A DNA stretch of 64,000 nt, from the NCBI RefSeq assembly GCF_048060095.1, contig NZ_JBLUOA010000001.1, positions 1,922,001 through 1,986,000 on the forward strand, written 5' to 3'. Below the pieces are notes generated by a model that did no database searches, was not told where the DNA came from, and was given only the letters and a program-made list of their open reading frames with translations. A program made the translations under genes and the position numbers. Below are positions 17,623 through 26,310 of this stretch, in pieces; position 1 is the stretch's first letter; every line of letters starts with the position of its first letter. Origin of the DNA: JBLUOA01 sp048060095 (lineage in GTDB: Bacteria; Pseudomonadota; Alphaproteobacteria; Rhodobacterales; Rhodobacteraceae).

Positions 17623-17655
17623 CTCACGTCTGCGCCCCGGTCGCGCAGACGTGAG
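17623..17655. repeat. Perfect 13 bp inverted repeat after eno
   Basis: CTCACGTCTGCGC and GCGCAGACGTGAG flank a 7-base loop (CCCGGTC). The stem is perfect and very stable, but no T tract follows on either strand, so it is not a textbook intrinsic terminator. It may protect the 3' end of the eno message or act with Rho. Confidence 0.6.
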
Positions 17656-17780
17656 CAACCAACCACACAAACGTGCTATACTGCCCGGCAAGAGGCCGAT
17701 GCCTCTGCGCCGGACAGTGACGTCCAGCCAGCATAGATTGCTCGGCCCCGCTTGAAACTTGTTTCTAAGGGAGTCTGAGC

Positions 17781-18647
17781 ATGGTCAAGACCATCGGAAA
17801 TCCGCTATCGTGGGGGGCGCAAACGGTTGGCGCCGCCGCAAATCATCTGGGATCCGCCATCGGAAAGGTGCGACGCCCAGACGCCACCGAAATCACGGAA
17901 ATGCCCGTTGTGAACACAATCGGCACAGAGGATTTGCGCATCGCGCTTCGCAAGGGGTTCGACGATTTCGGCGCGTTTCGCAGTGATGTGCTGGTGATTT
18001 GCTTCCTCTACCCTGTCGTCGGAATGTTACTGATCTGGTTCGCCTTTGATCGCGCGCTATTGCCGTTGCTATTCCCGCTGATGTCAGGTTTTGCCCTGAT
18101 CGGCCCGGTCGCAGCCGTCGGCCTGTATGAGATGAGCCGCAGGCGAGAGGCCGGGCAAGATGCAAGCTGGGCCGACGCGTTCGGGGTGCTGAAGTCACCA
18201 TCACTCGGCCCGATTATCATGTTAGGGCTGTATTTGCTGGCGATCCTGCTGGTCTGGCTGTTCCTCGCAAACCTGATCTACGCCGCGACGCTGGGGCCTG
18301 AGCCGCCAGCCTCTATCGGCGTCTTCCTGACGGAGGTGCTGACCACAGTGGCCGGATGGGCGATGATCCTGTTGGGCTTCGGCGTCGGCTTCATCTTCGC
18401 GCTTGCCGTGCTGGCGATCAGCGTTGTGTCCTTCCCGCTGCTGATCGACCGTCAAGTCGGGCTGGCGGTTGCGGTTGTCACCTCAACCCGCGTGCTGTCG
18501 CAAAACCCGCGCACAATCTGCATCTGGGGCATGATGGTCGCTGCAGGACTGCTGATCGGGTCTATTCCGCTGCTGCTGGGGCTGATTGTCATCATGCCGG
18601 TTCTGGGTCACGCGACGTGGCATCTTTATCGGCGGGCGGTCAGCTAG
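17781..18647 (+). CDS. DUF2189 family integral membrane protein
   Basis: 288 residues. A ~70-residue hydrophilic N-terminus with VNTIGTEDLRIALRKGFDDFGAFRSD leads into about six membrane helices (segments beginning LVICFLYPVVGMLLIW and LPLLFPLMSGFALIGPVAAVG). The motif GLYEMSRRREAGQDASWADAF fits the cytoplasmic loop of DUF2189 proteins. Function unknown. A strong AAGGGAG site precedes the start. Convergent with the DUF4329 gene, 3 bp apart. Confidence 0.8.
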   Translation: MVKTIGNPLSWGAQTVGAAANHLGSAIGKVRRPDATEITEMPVVNTIGTEDLRIALRKGFDDFGAFRSDVLVICFLYPVVGMLLIWFAFDRALLPLLFPLMSGFALIGPVAAVGLYEMSRRREAGQDASWADAFGVLKSPSLGPIIMLGLYLLAILLVWLFLANLIYAATLGPEPPASIGVFLTEVLTTVAGWAMILLGFGVGFIFALAVLAISVVSFPLLIDRQVGLAVAVVTSTRVLSQNPRTICIWGMMVAAGLLIGSIPLLLGLIVIMPVLGHATWHLYRRAVS

Positions 18648-18650
18648 GGA

Positions 18651-19220
18651 TCACTCGCCGAATGTCTCCTCAACAATGATCGTGAGGTTGGGGAGCGTGA
18701 CAGCGGTTTTCGGGCGGTTCTTCCTGGTTTCGACATAGCGCCGATCAAACGGCAAACAGCGATAGCCGCATAGCTGCCGGGCGACCTGCTTTCCATGATC
18801 CACAAACCACATCCGCCCGCCCGGTGTCGCGATATAGCCGTTCTGTCGATTGGCAAAATCCCCCTCCATATCCTGTTCGGATGGGTATTCGTTCAGGCTG
18901 TTCGGATCAAACGCGGCGTGTGTGTGGTAGGACGCGAAAACCTGCCCCGATGTCGGTCGGATTGGCAGGCAAGAATGCGTCCCGCCCTTTTCCGGCGGGG
19001 TCGCGTGCAAATTTCCCTGCGCGTCGTAGTAGAGAAACCCGCAATATTCGCGGTTCACGTCAACGGAGCGGACGTTCAACTCTTCAAACACGTCAAAGGC
19101 GAACTGATGCTCCAACGCGAACCGCTCATACCCGTTGCCGAGCTTTTGGCCATCTTTCGCGATCGCGGGGGATAGGCCGAGGGCGATCAGGCAGGCCGCA
19201 GCCTTCAATCGTTGCTTCAC
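18651..19220 (-). CDS. Secreted DUF4329 protein with JAMM-like motif
   Basis: I take the GTG at 19220 as start because GAGGAGGGG lies six bases upstream and the product (189 aa) then begins with a clean signal peptide (VKQRLKAAACLIALGLSPAIA). The mature protein has REYCGFLYYDAQGN, then SYHTHAAFDPN...YPSEQDMEGD. His-x-His followed by Ser-x-x-Asp is the arrangement of JAB/JAMM metallo-isopeptidases, though the spacing is longer than usual. Function unknown; a periplasmic hydrolase is possible. Confidence 0.72.
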   Translation of the reverse strand: MKQRLKAAACLIALGLSPAIAKDGQKLGNGYERFALEHQFAFDVFEELNVRSVDVNREYCGFLYYDAQGNLHATPPEKGGTHSCLPIRPTSGQVFASYHTHAAFDPNSLNEYPSEQDMEGDFANRQNGYIATPGGRMWFVDHGKQVARQLCGYRCLPFDRRYVETRKNRPKTAVTLPNLTIIVEETFGE

Positions 19221-19288
19221 CGGTTTCCCCTCCTCTTCGCCACCGATGCGGAGTGTAGCGGCATCGCGCGACAAAGATCAAATCGCGC

Positions 19289-20398
19289 CTACTTGCGGCG
19301 CCCCTTCGGCGCGCTTTTGCGCCCACCGCCAACCGCGGCCCGCACGCCTGTCGTTCCCGGAGCGGATGTCGGCAACCCTTTCGCCACCCGCACGGCGAGG
19401 TATGCGAACGCCTGCGCCTCAAGCATATCGCCGTTCAGGCCAGCGTCTTCGACCGGCGCAACTGGGCAATCCATCAACACGGCCAGCATCGCCATCAGCG
19501 TCGGGTTTTTGCGCCCGCCGCCCGTCACCAAGACCCCCTCGGGCGGCACCGGACAATGTTCCAGTCCGCGCGCGGCGGATGCGGCGGAGATTGCCGTCAG
19601 CGTCGCTGCGGCGTCAGCGTCTTCAAGCACCGCGACCTGCTCTGTCAAATCGGGGAAATCGTTGCGATCAAGCGATTTCGGCGGCATCCGGTAGAAATAG
19701 GCGTGTTCAAGGAAATCCTCGACGATCCGTTCGTCCACCTCTCCGGTTTCGGCAAGCGCTCCGTCGGAGTCGTAGCTGCCAAGCCCGCGCTGGCGCATCA
19801 GATCGTCAATCGGTGCGTTGGCTGGGCCGGTGTCAAAGGCAAGCAACGCGCCCTCATCCTCCGGCGCTGCCTTTCGGGGGTCCACCCAAGTCAGGTTGCC
19901 GACGCCGCCGAGGTTGACGAACGCGAGCGGCTTTTCCGCCTCCATCCACTTTGCGCAGGCGAAATGAAAGAACGGGGCGAGCGGCGCACCCTCGCCGCCC
20001 ATTTCGATATCATTGCTGCGGAAATCCCAAACGACGGGGGTTTGCAAGACCTCGGCCAGCACGCGCCCATCACCCGCCTGATGCGTGCCGCGCCCGTGTG
20101 GATCGTGGGCGAGGGTTTGGCCGTGAAAGCCGATCAGTTCCGCATCGCCGAACTGGGACAGAACCTCCGCATGGGCGGTTTCGATGGTTTCGGCGGCTTC
20201 TTCAACGCCCGGCTCGCCCTGCCAGCGGCCCAGCGCGTCGGCTATGACGGCTTGCTCTTCCGGGGTGTAGGGGCGGTAATCGCTTTCGCCAAATTCAAGA
20301 ATACTGTGCCCGTCCGTGCGCAACAGCGCCGCGTCGACCCCATCCAGCGACGTTCCAGACATAGCGCCCAGCGCCCAAACCACGTCGGTTTTCAACAT
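19289..20398 (-). CDS. anmK: Anhydro-N-acetylmuramic acid kinase
   Basis: AnmK phosphorylates and opens 1,6-anhydro-MurNAc during cell-wall recycling. 369 residues with ASKHA-fold motifs: ALGAMSGTSLDGVDAALL at the start, ELIGFHGQTLAHDP, AFVNLGGVGNLTWV and LAFDTGPANAPIDDL. The C-terminus has LVTGGGRKNPTLMA. The ATG at 20398, after AAGGGGAAG, gives the family-standard N-terminus; an upstream in-frame start would add 17 residues. Divergent from tyrS. Confidence 0.94.
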   Translation of the reverse strand: MLKTDVVWALGAMSGTSLDGVDAALLRTDGHSILEFGESDYRPYTPEEQAVIADALGRWQGEPGVEEAAETIETAHAEVLSQFGDAELIGFHGQTLAHDPHGRGTHQAGDGRVLAEVLQTPVVWDFRSNDIEMGGEGAPLAPFFHFACAKWMEAEKPLAFVNLGGVGNLTWVDPRKAAPEDEGALLAFDTGPANAPIDDLMRQRGLGSYDSDGALAETGEVDERIVEDFLEHAYFYRMPPKSLDRNDFPDLTEQVAVLEDADAAATLTAISAASAARGLEHCPVPPEGVLVTGGGRKNPTLMAMLAVLMDCPVAPVEDAGLNGDMLEAQAFAYLAVRVAKGLPTSAPGTTGVRAAVGGGRKSAPKGRRK

Positions 20399-20465
20399 AC
20401 ACTTCCCCTTCTTCGCCCGCCCCGATATACCCCAAGTCGGAACCATCAACCACGGATAAAATGCG

Positions 20466-21719
20466 ATGACTTACCACCCCAAATCCGACTTCCTGCGCGT
20501 GATGATCGAGCGCGGCTTCCTGGCCGACTGCACCGATTATCAAGCGCTGGACGAAGCGCTGGTTGAGGGTGTTGTTCCTGCCTATATCGGGTTCGACGCG
20601 ACGGCACAGTCGCTGCATGTTGGATCGCTCATCCAGATCATGATGCTGCGCTGGCTGCAAAGGACCGGTCACAAGCCGATCGTCCTGATGGGTGGCGGCA
20701 CGACCAAAGTGGGCGATCCATCGTTCCGCGCCTACGAACGCCCGCTGCTGACGCCGGATATGATCGAAGAGAATATCGCGGGCATAAAGAAGGTATTCGC
20801 CGCCTATGTCACGTTCGGTGAGGGCGAGACGGACGCGCTGATGCTGAACAACGCGGAATGGCTGGACGATCTCAACTACCTCGATTTCCTGCGCGATATT
20901 GGGCGGCATTTCTCCGTCAACCGGATGCTATCGTTTGAAAGCGTGAAATCGCGGCTCGACCGCGAACAATCGCTGTCGTTCCTCGAATTCAACTACATGA
21001 TCCTTCAGGCCTACGATTTTCTTGAGTTGAACCGCCGCTACGGCTGCCGGCTTCAGATGGGCGGGTCGGACCAGTGGGGCAATATCGTCAACGGGATCGA
21101 CCTGACCCGGCGCGTGCTGGACCACGAAATTTTCGGGCTGACGTCCCCCCTACTGACCACATCGGACGGCAAGAAGATGGGCAAGTCGCAAGACGGCGCG
21201 GTTTGGCTGAACCCGGATATGCGCCGCCCCTATGATTTCTGGCAATTCTGGCGCAATACTGACGACGCGGATGTTGGCCGGTTCCTGAAGCTTTATACCG
21301 AGTTGCCATTGGACGAATGCGAACGCCTCGGCGCGCTTGATGGGGCCGAGATCAACGACGCCAAGGTCCGCCTTGCGAATGAGGTCACGACGCTCGCCCA
21401 CGGTGCAGATGCCGCCGCCGCCGCCGAAGCAACCGCGCGCGAGGTGTTTGAAAAGGGCGGGATCGGGGATGATCTGCCGACGTTGTCCCTTAGCAGCGAA
21501 GATATCGGGGACGGGATTTCCGTCGTCCAACTGATCGTGCGCGCGGGGCTTGCGAAATCGGGCAAGGACGCGAAACGCCTGATCGCCGATAACGGAGCCA
21601 AGCTTGACGACGCGCCGCTGGTCGATGCGGGGCTGGTCTTCCACACCGAAGATCTGGGGCAGGCGCGGAAGCTATCCGCCGGGAAAAAGCGGCACGCGTT
21701 GGTGGTGTTGAAAGACTAG
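20466..21719 (+). CDS. tyrS: Tyrosyl-tRNA synthetase
   Basis: Class I aminoacyl-tRNA synthetase charging tRNA-Tyr. 417 residues. The HIGH-like motif reads HVGSL in TAQSLHVGSLIQIMML, the KMSKS loop reads KMGKS, and GGSDQWGNIVNGIDL lies between them. The C-terminal S4 RNA-binding domain includes LAKSGKDAKRLIADNGAKL. No strong ribosome site precedes the ATG. Expected length. Confidence 0.96.
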   Translation: MTYHPKSDFLRVMIERGFLADCTDYQALDEALVEGVVPAYIGFDATAQSLHVGSLIQIMMLRWLQRTGHKPIVLMGGGTTKVGDPSFRAYERPLLTPDMIEENIAGIKKVFAAYVTFGEGETDALMLNNAEWLDDLNYLDFLRDIGRHFSVNRMLSFESVKSRLDREQSLSFLEFNYMILQAYDFLELNRRYGCRLQMGGSDQWGNIVNGIDLTRRVLDHEIFGLTSPLLTTSDGKKMGKSQDGAVWLNPDMRRPYDFWQFWRNTDDADVGRFLKLYTELPLDECERLGALDGAEINDAKVRLANEVTTLAHGADAAAAAEATAREVFEKGGIGDDLPTLSLSSEDIGDGISVVQLIVRAGLAKSGKDAKRLIADNGAKLDDAPLVDAGLVFHTEDLGQARKLSAGKKRHALVVLKD

Positions 21720-21734
21720 GCAGGGAAGTTCCGC

Positions 21735-22709
21735 CTAGTTCAGCATCCACTGCCCATTCGGGAAAAACGCGTGGAAGGCAAACGCGAACATGACGTCATG
21801 GGGCACGTCGCGCCCCTGCCCGTCGCGCACGCGGATCGTTCCCACATCGCGCCCATCCGCGATCTTGTCGGTATCGAGCGCTGAGGCTTGGCCGGCTGTC
21901 CAATCGATGGTCAGGCCCGCTTCGGTGACTTTCTGAGCCTCCCGCAGCCGCGACACCGGCCATGCCCGATCACCAACCCGCACGACCCGCGCAAGCGCCG
22001 GAATGTCATGCGGCGGCATCTCACCCGAATAAAGGAATGGCCGGGTGGAGCTGTCGTAGTTCCGATAGGGGTTGCGACCATAGGGTCGGTTTGAGGCAGG
22101 TTCAGCCATCACAGCACCGCCGGGGTTGCGGGCCTTGAACTGACCGAAACTCTCCATCCATGACGGAAGCTGGGTCAGTTCCTTACCGTTAAACTCCCCC
22201 ACGATCCCGGTGCCTATAGCTTGTTGCCACCAGCTTTCGGTCTGGCGGTCATACATCACCATGTCGGAATTCCGCAGCTTGCCTGACACACCGAATTCCA
22301 GCACCTTCCCATCAAGCCGCCGGTCGAACGTCATGCCTGAGTTGCAAAGCGGGCAGAAGGTGACGGCAATCGGAACACCGCCGACGGTATCGTTGACGAT
22401 CTCATGCCATGTCAGATAGCGCAGCGGATATGCGCGGGGCGTTTCGCCGGCGATTTCGACGGTGATGACAGGTTCCATGTCGGGGATGTCGGTTTCGGTG
22501 ACAACAGGGATAAAGTTCGGCCCCGTGATCGCCGGAATACCGTCTTTCGGCGGACCCCCATCAAGGATTTCACCCCAATTACTGACGCTGGAGTTTTCGA
22601 AATCCGTATCAGGCCATTCGCTGCGCCAACGGTCGGGATTGGCGCTTGCCGCGGTCATCAGCGCAAAGACGCACAGCGCCGCTACGGTCATCAAGGGGAT
22701 CAATCGCAT
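21735..22709 (-). CDS. Exported DUF3179 domain protein
   Basis: 324 residues starting with a signal peptide (MRLIPLMTVAALCVFALMTAASA). The DUF3179 core has PRAYPLRYLTWHEIVND, then VTFCPLCNSGMTFDR with a CxxC that could bind metal or heme, and VSGKLRNSDMVMYDRQTESWW. Function of the family is unknown. ATG chosen because GAGGAGG lies just upstream; the frame extends 21 codons further without a signal-like start. Convergent with tyrS. Confidence 0.85.
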   Translation of the reverse strand: MRLIPLMTVAALCVFALMTAASANPDRWRSEWPDTDFENSSVSNWGEILDGGPPKDGIPAITGPNFIPVVTETDIPDMEPVITVEIAGETPRAYPLRYLTWHEIVNDTVGGVPIAVTFCPLCNSGMTFDRRLDGKVLEFGVSGKLRNSDMVMYDRQTESWWQQAIGTGIVGEFNGKELTQLPSWMESFGQFKARNPGGAVMAEPASNRPYGRNPYRNYDSSTRPFLYSGEMPPHDIPALARVVRVGDRAWPVSRLREAQKVTEAGLTIDWTAGQASALDTDKIADGRDVGTIRVRDGQGRDVPHDVMFAFAFHAFFPNGQWMLN

Positions 22710-22783
22710 GGGGCACCTCCTCTGCCATCTGAAACCTGACAGACGGGATGCCCCCGCGATAGCCCCCTTCACGGGAGTTTGAC

Positions 22784-23404
22784 CTAGCGTGCGACGGTTA
22801 CTTCGGCCATGTGGTCAGGCGCATCAACGCCGCCATTGCGGGCGCTGTCGCCCTTTTTGATTGCGTCGACGACGTCCATCCCTTCGATCACCCGCCCGAC
22901 GACCGTGTATTCGCCGTTCAGATGCGGTGCTTCGTCGAACATGATGAAAAACTGGCTGTTGGCCGAATTCGGGCTGGCCGACCGGGCCATACCGACCGTG
23001 CCCCGGCGAAACGGCACGTTGGAAAATTCGGCGTCGATGTTCGGGCGATCTGACGCGCCGGTTCCGGCGGCGCTGATGTCACCATCGACCTTGCCGTGCT
23101 CCACATCGCCCGTCTGGGCCATAAAGCCGTCGATCACCCGGTGGAAGACGACACCGTTATAGGCACCCTCCTCCGCCAGTGCGGTCATCTGCTCTACATG
23201 GTTCGGCGCAACGTTCGGCAGAAGGTCGACCACGATGGTGCCTTCGGTCGAACCCGCGACCTCGATCAGCAGGTTTGGCCCCGGCGTATCGCCATCGGCA
23301 ATCTCAACCTGCGTTTCGCTGGTCTGGCCCATGTAAAGCCACGCGGCAACGCCACCCGCCGCAAGGATCGCGACCGCCCCGAGGAAGAGCGAACTTTCAC
23401 GCAT
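22784..23404 (-). CDS. Membrane-anchored/exported cyclophilin-type peptidyl-prolyl isomerase
   Basis: 206 residues with an N-terminal hydrophobic helix (SSLFLGAVAILAAGGVAAWLYMG), so the domain lies in the periplasm. The cyclophilin core shows VVFHRVIDGFMAQTGDVEHG, NSQFFIMFDEAPHLNGEYTVVGRVIEGMD. It catalyses cis-trans isomerisation of Xaa-Pro bonds. Its ATG overlaps the TGA of the upstream cyclophilin gene (ATGCGTGA), so the two are co-translated. Confidence 0.92.
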   Translation of the reverse strand: MRESSLFLGAVAILAAGGVAAWLYMGQTSETQVEIADGDTPGPNLLIEVAGSTEGTIVVDLLPNVAPNHVEQMTALAEEGAYNGVVFHRVIDGFMAQTGDVEHGKVDGDISAAGTGASDRPNIDAEFSNVPFRRGTVGMARSASPNSANSQFFIMFDEAPHLNGEYTVVGRVIEGMDVVDAIKKGDSARNGGVDAPDHMAEVTVAR

Positions 23405-23903
23405 CCGCAGCAACCTTAACGCTTATCATGCGGTCCGGGCTCGCGGGCGGCTCGCCCCGTTGAATGGCGTCCACATGCTCCATCCCGTCGATCACGCGGC
23501 CATAGACCGTGTATTGACCGTTAAGGAAGCTGTTATCCTTGAAGTTGATGAAAAACTGGCTGTTGGCAGAATTCGGGTTCTGCGAGCGCGCAGCACCAAG
23601 CGTTCCGCGATCATGCGGCAGCTTGGAAAACTCTGCGGGCAGATCCGGCAAGTCAGACCCACCCGTGCCCGCACGACCCAGATCGAAGTTGTTTTCCATA
23701 TTGCCGTTCGCAACATCCCCGGTCTGGGCCATGAATCCGTCGATGACCCGGTGAAACGCCACGTTGTCATAGGCACCAGAACGGGCGAGTTCCTTCATCC
23801 GCTCTGCATGTTTGGGGGCGACGTCCGCAAGCAGTTCTATGGTGACGGTCCCGTCTTTCAGCTCCATCAGGATTGTGTTTTCGGGGTCTTTGATCTCGGC
23901 CAT
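23397..23903 (-). CDS. ppiB: Cytoplasmic cyclophilin-type peptidyl-prolyl isomerase
   Basis: 168 residues without signal peptide. Core motifs: VAFHRVIDGFMAQTGDVANG, NSQFFINFKDNSFLNGQYTVYGRVIDGMEHVD. The arginine and phenylalanine residues of the cyclophilin active site are present. It forms a two-gene operon with the membrane-anchored cyclophilin downstream, likely an old tandem duplication that split cytoplasmic and periplasmic roles. Confidence 0.93.
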   Translation of the reverse strand: MAEIKDPENTILMELKDGTVTIELLADVAPKHAERMKELARSGAYDNVAFHRVIDGFMAQTGDVANGNMENNFDLGRAGTGGSDLPDLPAEFSKLPHDRGTLGAARSQNPNSANSQFFINFKDNSFLNGQYTVYGRVIDGMEHVDAIQRGEPPASPDRMISVKVAADA

Positions 23904-24038
23904 CGGGCGCTCCTTTACTTCTTAACTCGGGCGCGACCCTAATGGCGTGCGTGGCAGAGGAAAAGGGCAAAGCGACCTGTTGACGTTCCCCCGGCAATCG
24001 GGTGAGTAGAGGTGAAACCACAACCCGGAGGATGCACG

Positions 24039-25232
24039 ATGACCTGGAAGACCCTCGACGATATGGAGCTTGCCGGAAAAACTGTGCTGACCCGTGTGGA
24101 TATCAACGTCCCGGTTGAGGATGGCAAAGTGACGGACGCGACCCGGATCGAGCGGATCGTGCCGACGGTGAAGGACATCCTTGAAAAAGGTGGGCGCCCT
24201 GTCCTGCTGGCGCATTTTGGCCGCCCCGAAGGTAAGATCGTGCCCGAGATGTCGCTAAAACCGCTGGTGCCGGAGCTTGAAAAGGCGTTCGGCGTGCCCG
24301 TCCGATTTGCCGAGGATTGTATCGGTCTGCCTGCGAAAAAGGCGGTTGGCGCTTTGCAAACGGGCGAAGTTCTGCTGCTCGAAAACACACGGTTCCACGA
24401 CGGCGAAGAAAAGAACGACCCGATGTTCGCAGCCTCTCTCGCCGCGCTGGGGGAGCTTTACTGCAACGACGCGTTTTCCGCCGCACACCGGGCGCATGGA
24501 TCGACCGAAGGCATTGCGCAGCTTTTACCTGCCTGCGCCGGACGGCTGATGCAGGCCGAATTGAAAGCGCTTGAAGCGGCGCTGAGTGCGCCCGCGCGCC
24601 CCGTCGGTGCGGTTGTGGGTGGTGCGAAAGTGTCGACGAAGCTCGACCTGCTCGGCAACCTTGTGACCAAGGTCGATTACCTCGTGATCGGTGGCGGGAT
24701 GGCCAACACCTTCCTCGCCGCGCAAGGGATTAACGTCGGCAAATCGCTGGCCGAACACGATATGACCCATACAGCGGTTGAGATTATGAAATCGGCGGAG
24801 GATGCGGGCTGCACCATCGTTCTACCTGTCGATGTCGTCGTCGCGAAGGAATTTGCCGCTGGTGCCGCGAACGAAGTCGTCGCGGCAGACGCCTGCCCTG
24901 CCGACGGCATGATCCTCGACGCCGGGCCAGAGACCGTCGAGAAGATCAACGGCGTGTTCGGGGAGTGTCAGACGCTGATCTGGAACGGCCCCCTCGGCGC
25001 GTTTGAGATTGAACCGTTCAATGCCGCAACCAACGCGGCTGCGAAAACCGCGGCGGACCTGACGAAATCCGGCAAACTGGTCAGCGTCGCAGGCGGCGGC
25101 GACACGGTTGCTGCGCTGAACGCGGCAGGAGCCGCCGATGATTTCACATACATCTCAACCGCGGGAGGTGCCTTCCTTGAGTGGATGGAAGGCAAAGAGC
25201 TGCCCGGCGTTGCCGCCCTTGACGAAACATAG
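24039..25232 (+). CDS. pgk: Phosphoglycerate kinase
   Basis: Transfers phosphate between 1,3-bisphosphoglycerate and ADP. 397 residues. Seen: VLTRVDINVPVEDGKVTDATRIERI, LLAHFGRPEGK, CNDAFSAAHRAHGSTEG, the nucleotide-binding GAKVSTKLDLL and the C-terminal GGGDTVAALNAAGA. The start is the ATG after CCGGAGGATGCACG, not the earlier in-frame ATG at 24012. Followed by the class I aldolase gene. Confidence 0.96.
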   Translation: MTWKTLDDMELAGKTVLTRVDINVPVEDGKVTDATRIERIVPTVKDILEKGGRPVLLAHFGRPEGKIVPEMSLKPLVPELEKAFGVPVRFAEDCIGLPAKKAVGALQTGEVLLLENTRFHDGEEKNDPMFAASLAALGELYCNDAFSAAHRAHGSTEGIAQLLPACAGRLMQAELKALEAALSAPARPVGAVVGGAKVSTKLDLLGNLVTKVDYLVIGGGMANTFLAAQGINVGKSLAEHDMTHTAVEIMKSAEDAGCTIVLPVDVVVAKEFAAGAANEVVAADACPADGMILDAGPETVEKINGVFGECQTLIWNGPLGAFEIEPFNAATNAAAKTAADLTKSGKLVSVAGGGDTVAALNAAGAADDFTYISTAGGAFLEWMEGKELPGVAALDET

Positions 25233-25297
25233 CGGAAATCACCGCCGTTAGCGCGACCACGATTGCAACGATCCCCCCTGTCGCTTAGAACCGCTGC

Positions 25298-25321
25298 GAA
25301 AGGGGTTATCCCCCGTTTTTT
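25298..25321 (+). terminator. Possible weak terminator between pgk and aldolase
   Basis: AGGGG-TTAT-CCCCC followed by GTTTTTT. The stem is only four to five pairs, but the T run is good. It could end or attenuate pgk transcription before the aldolase gene. Confidence 0.4.
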
Positions 25322-25343
25322 AGTGTGATTGGGCGAAAACGAT

Positions 25344-26237
25344 ATGTCGAACGAAAAACAAGCGGAACAAATGCGGTCGGGCAACGGGTTTATCGCGGCC
25401 CTCGATCAAAGTGGTGGCTCCACCCCCAAGGCGTTGCGCCTGTATGGGGTTGAAGAGAACGCCTATTCCTCAGACGACCAAATGTTCGACCTGATCCACG
25501 ATATGCGCTCGCGGATTGTTTTGTCGCCAGCGTTCGACGGAAAACGCGTGATCGGGGCAATCCTGTTTGAAAAAACGATGAACCGGGACATCGGCGGCAA
25601 ACCCGCCGCGAAGTGTCTTTGGGATGATTTCGGGGTGGTTCCGTTCCTGAAAGTCGATAAGGGGCTTGAGGATGAGGTCGACGGCGTTCGCCTGATGAAG
25701 CCAATCGACGGGCTCGATGACACGCTGAAACGCGCCGTGGATGCCGGGATGTTCGGCACCAAGATGCGGTCGGTGATTGACGCCGCTTCCCCTTCCGGTA
25801 TTGCCGCCAACGTCGCGCAGCAGTTTGAAGTCGGGCGTCAGATCCTTGCGCATGGGCTCGTTCCGATCCTTGAGCCGGAAGTGACGATTTCGATCAGCGA
25901 CAAGGCCGAGGCGGAAGACATCCTGCTGGCCGAGCTGACCAAGCAACTGGACGCAATGCCTGCGGATCAGCAGGTCATGCTGAAACTGACGCTGCCAAGC
26001 AAGGCGAACCAATACAAATCGCTGGTTGAGCATGACCGTGTTATGCGGATCGTCGCGCTGTCGGGCGGGTATTCACGGGCGGAAGCGAATGAAAAGCTGG
26101 CCGAGAATACAGGCGTGATCGCCAGTTTCTCCCGCGCATTGACCGAAGGTTTGTCGGCAAAGCAAAGCGATGCCGAGTTCGACGGGACGTTGGATTCGAC
26201 AATCGACAGCATCTATTCGGCGTCTGTGGCGGGCTGA
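25344..26237 (+). CDS. Class I fructose-bisphosphate aldolase
   Basis: 297 residues. Class I (Schiff-base) aldolase cleaving fructose 1,6-bisphosphate in glycolysis/gluconeogenesis. Seen: GFIAALDQSGGSTPKAL, RIVLSPAFDGKRVIGAILFE, VPFLKVDKGL, LVPILEPEVTI and VMLKLTLPSKANQY, in which the lysine is the probable Schiff-base residue. Start at MSNEKQAEQM rather than five codons upstream. Lies behind pgk, consistent with a glycolytic pair. Confidence 0.92.
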   Translation: MSNEKQAEQMRSGNGFIAALDQSGGSTPKALRLYGVEENAYSSDDQMFDLIHDMRSRIVLSPAFDGKRVIGAILFEKTMNRDIGGKPAAKCLWDDFGVVPFLKVDKGLEDEVDGVRLMKPIDGLDDTLKRAVDAGMFGTKMRSVIDAASPSGIAANVAQQFEVGRQILAHGLVPILEPEVTISISDKAEAEDILLAELTKQLDAMPADQQVMLKLTLPSKANQYKSLVEHDRVMRIVALSGGYSRAEANEKLAENTGVIASFSRALTEGLSAKQSDAEFDGTLDSTIDSIYSASVAG

Positions 26238-26273
26238 GCGGCGTTCGCTGGCGTTGCTGACCCTGCGCGGTTG

Positions 26274-26310
26274 CGCCGCCTCCGGCGGGGATATTTTCAG
26301 AAAGATGAAG
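26274..26310 (+). repeat. Intergenic repeat / terminator-like element, copy 2
   Basis: CCGCC-TCC-GGCGG hairpin (26276-26288) followed by GGATATTTTCAGAAAGATGAAG. The 21 bases from 26278 are identical to copy 1 (from 10969). It lies between the aldolase gene and the convergent acyl-CoA dehydrogenase and runs into the latter's stop codon. Confidence 0.6.

Noticed and set aside
17623..17655. tRNA or intrinsic terminator at the eno hairpin
   Set aside because: Single hairpin with no cloverleaf arms and no T tract.
16411..17691. 426-codon open frame antisense to eno
   Set aside because: Enolase is unmistakable on the plus strand; the antisense frame has no family motifs.
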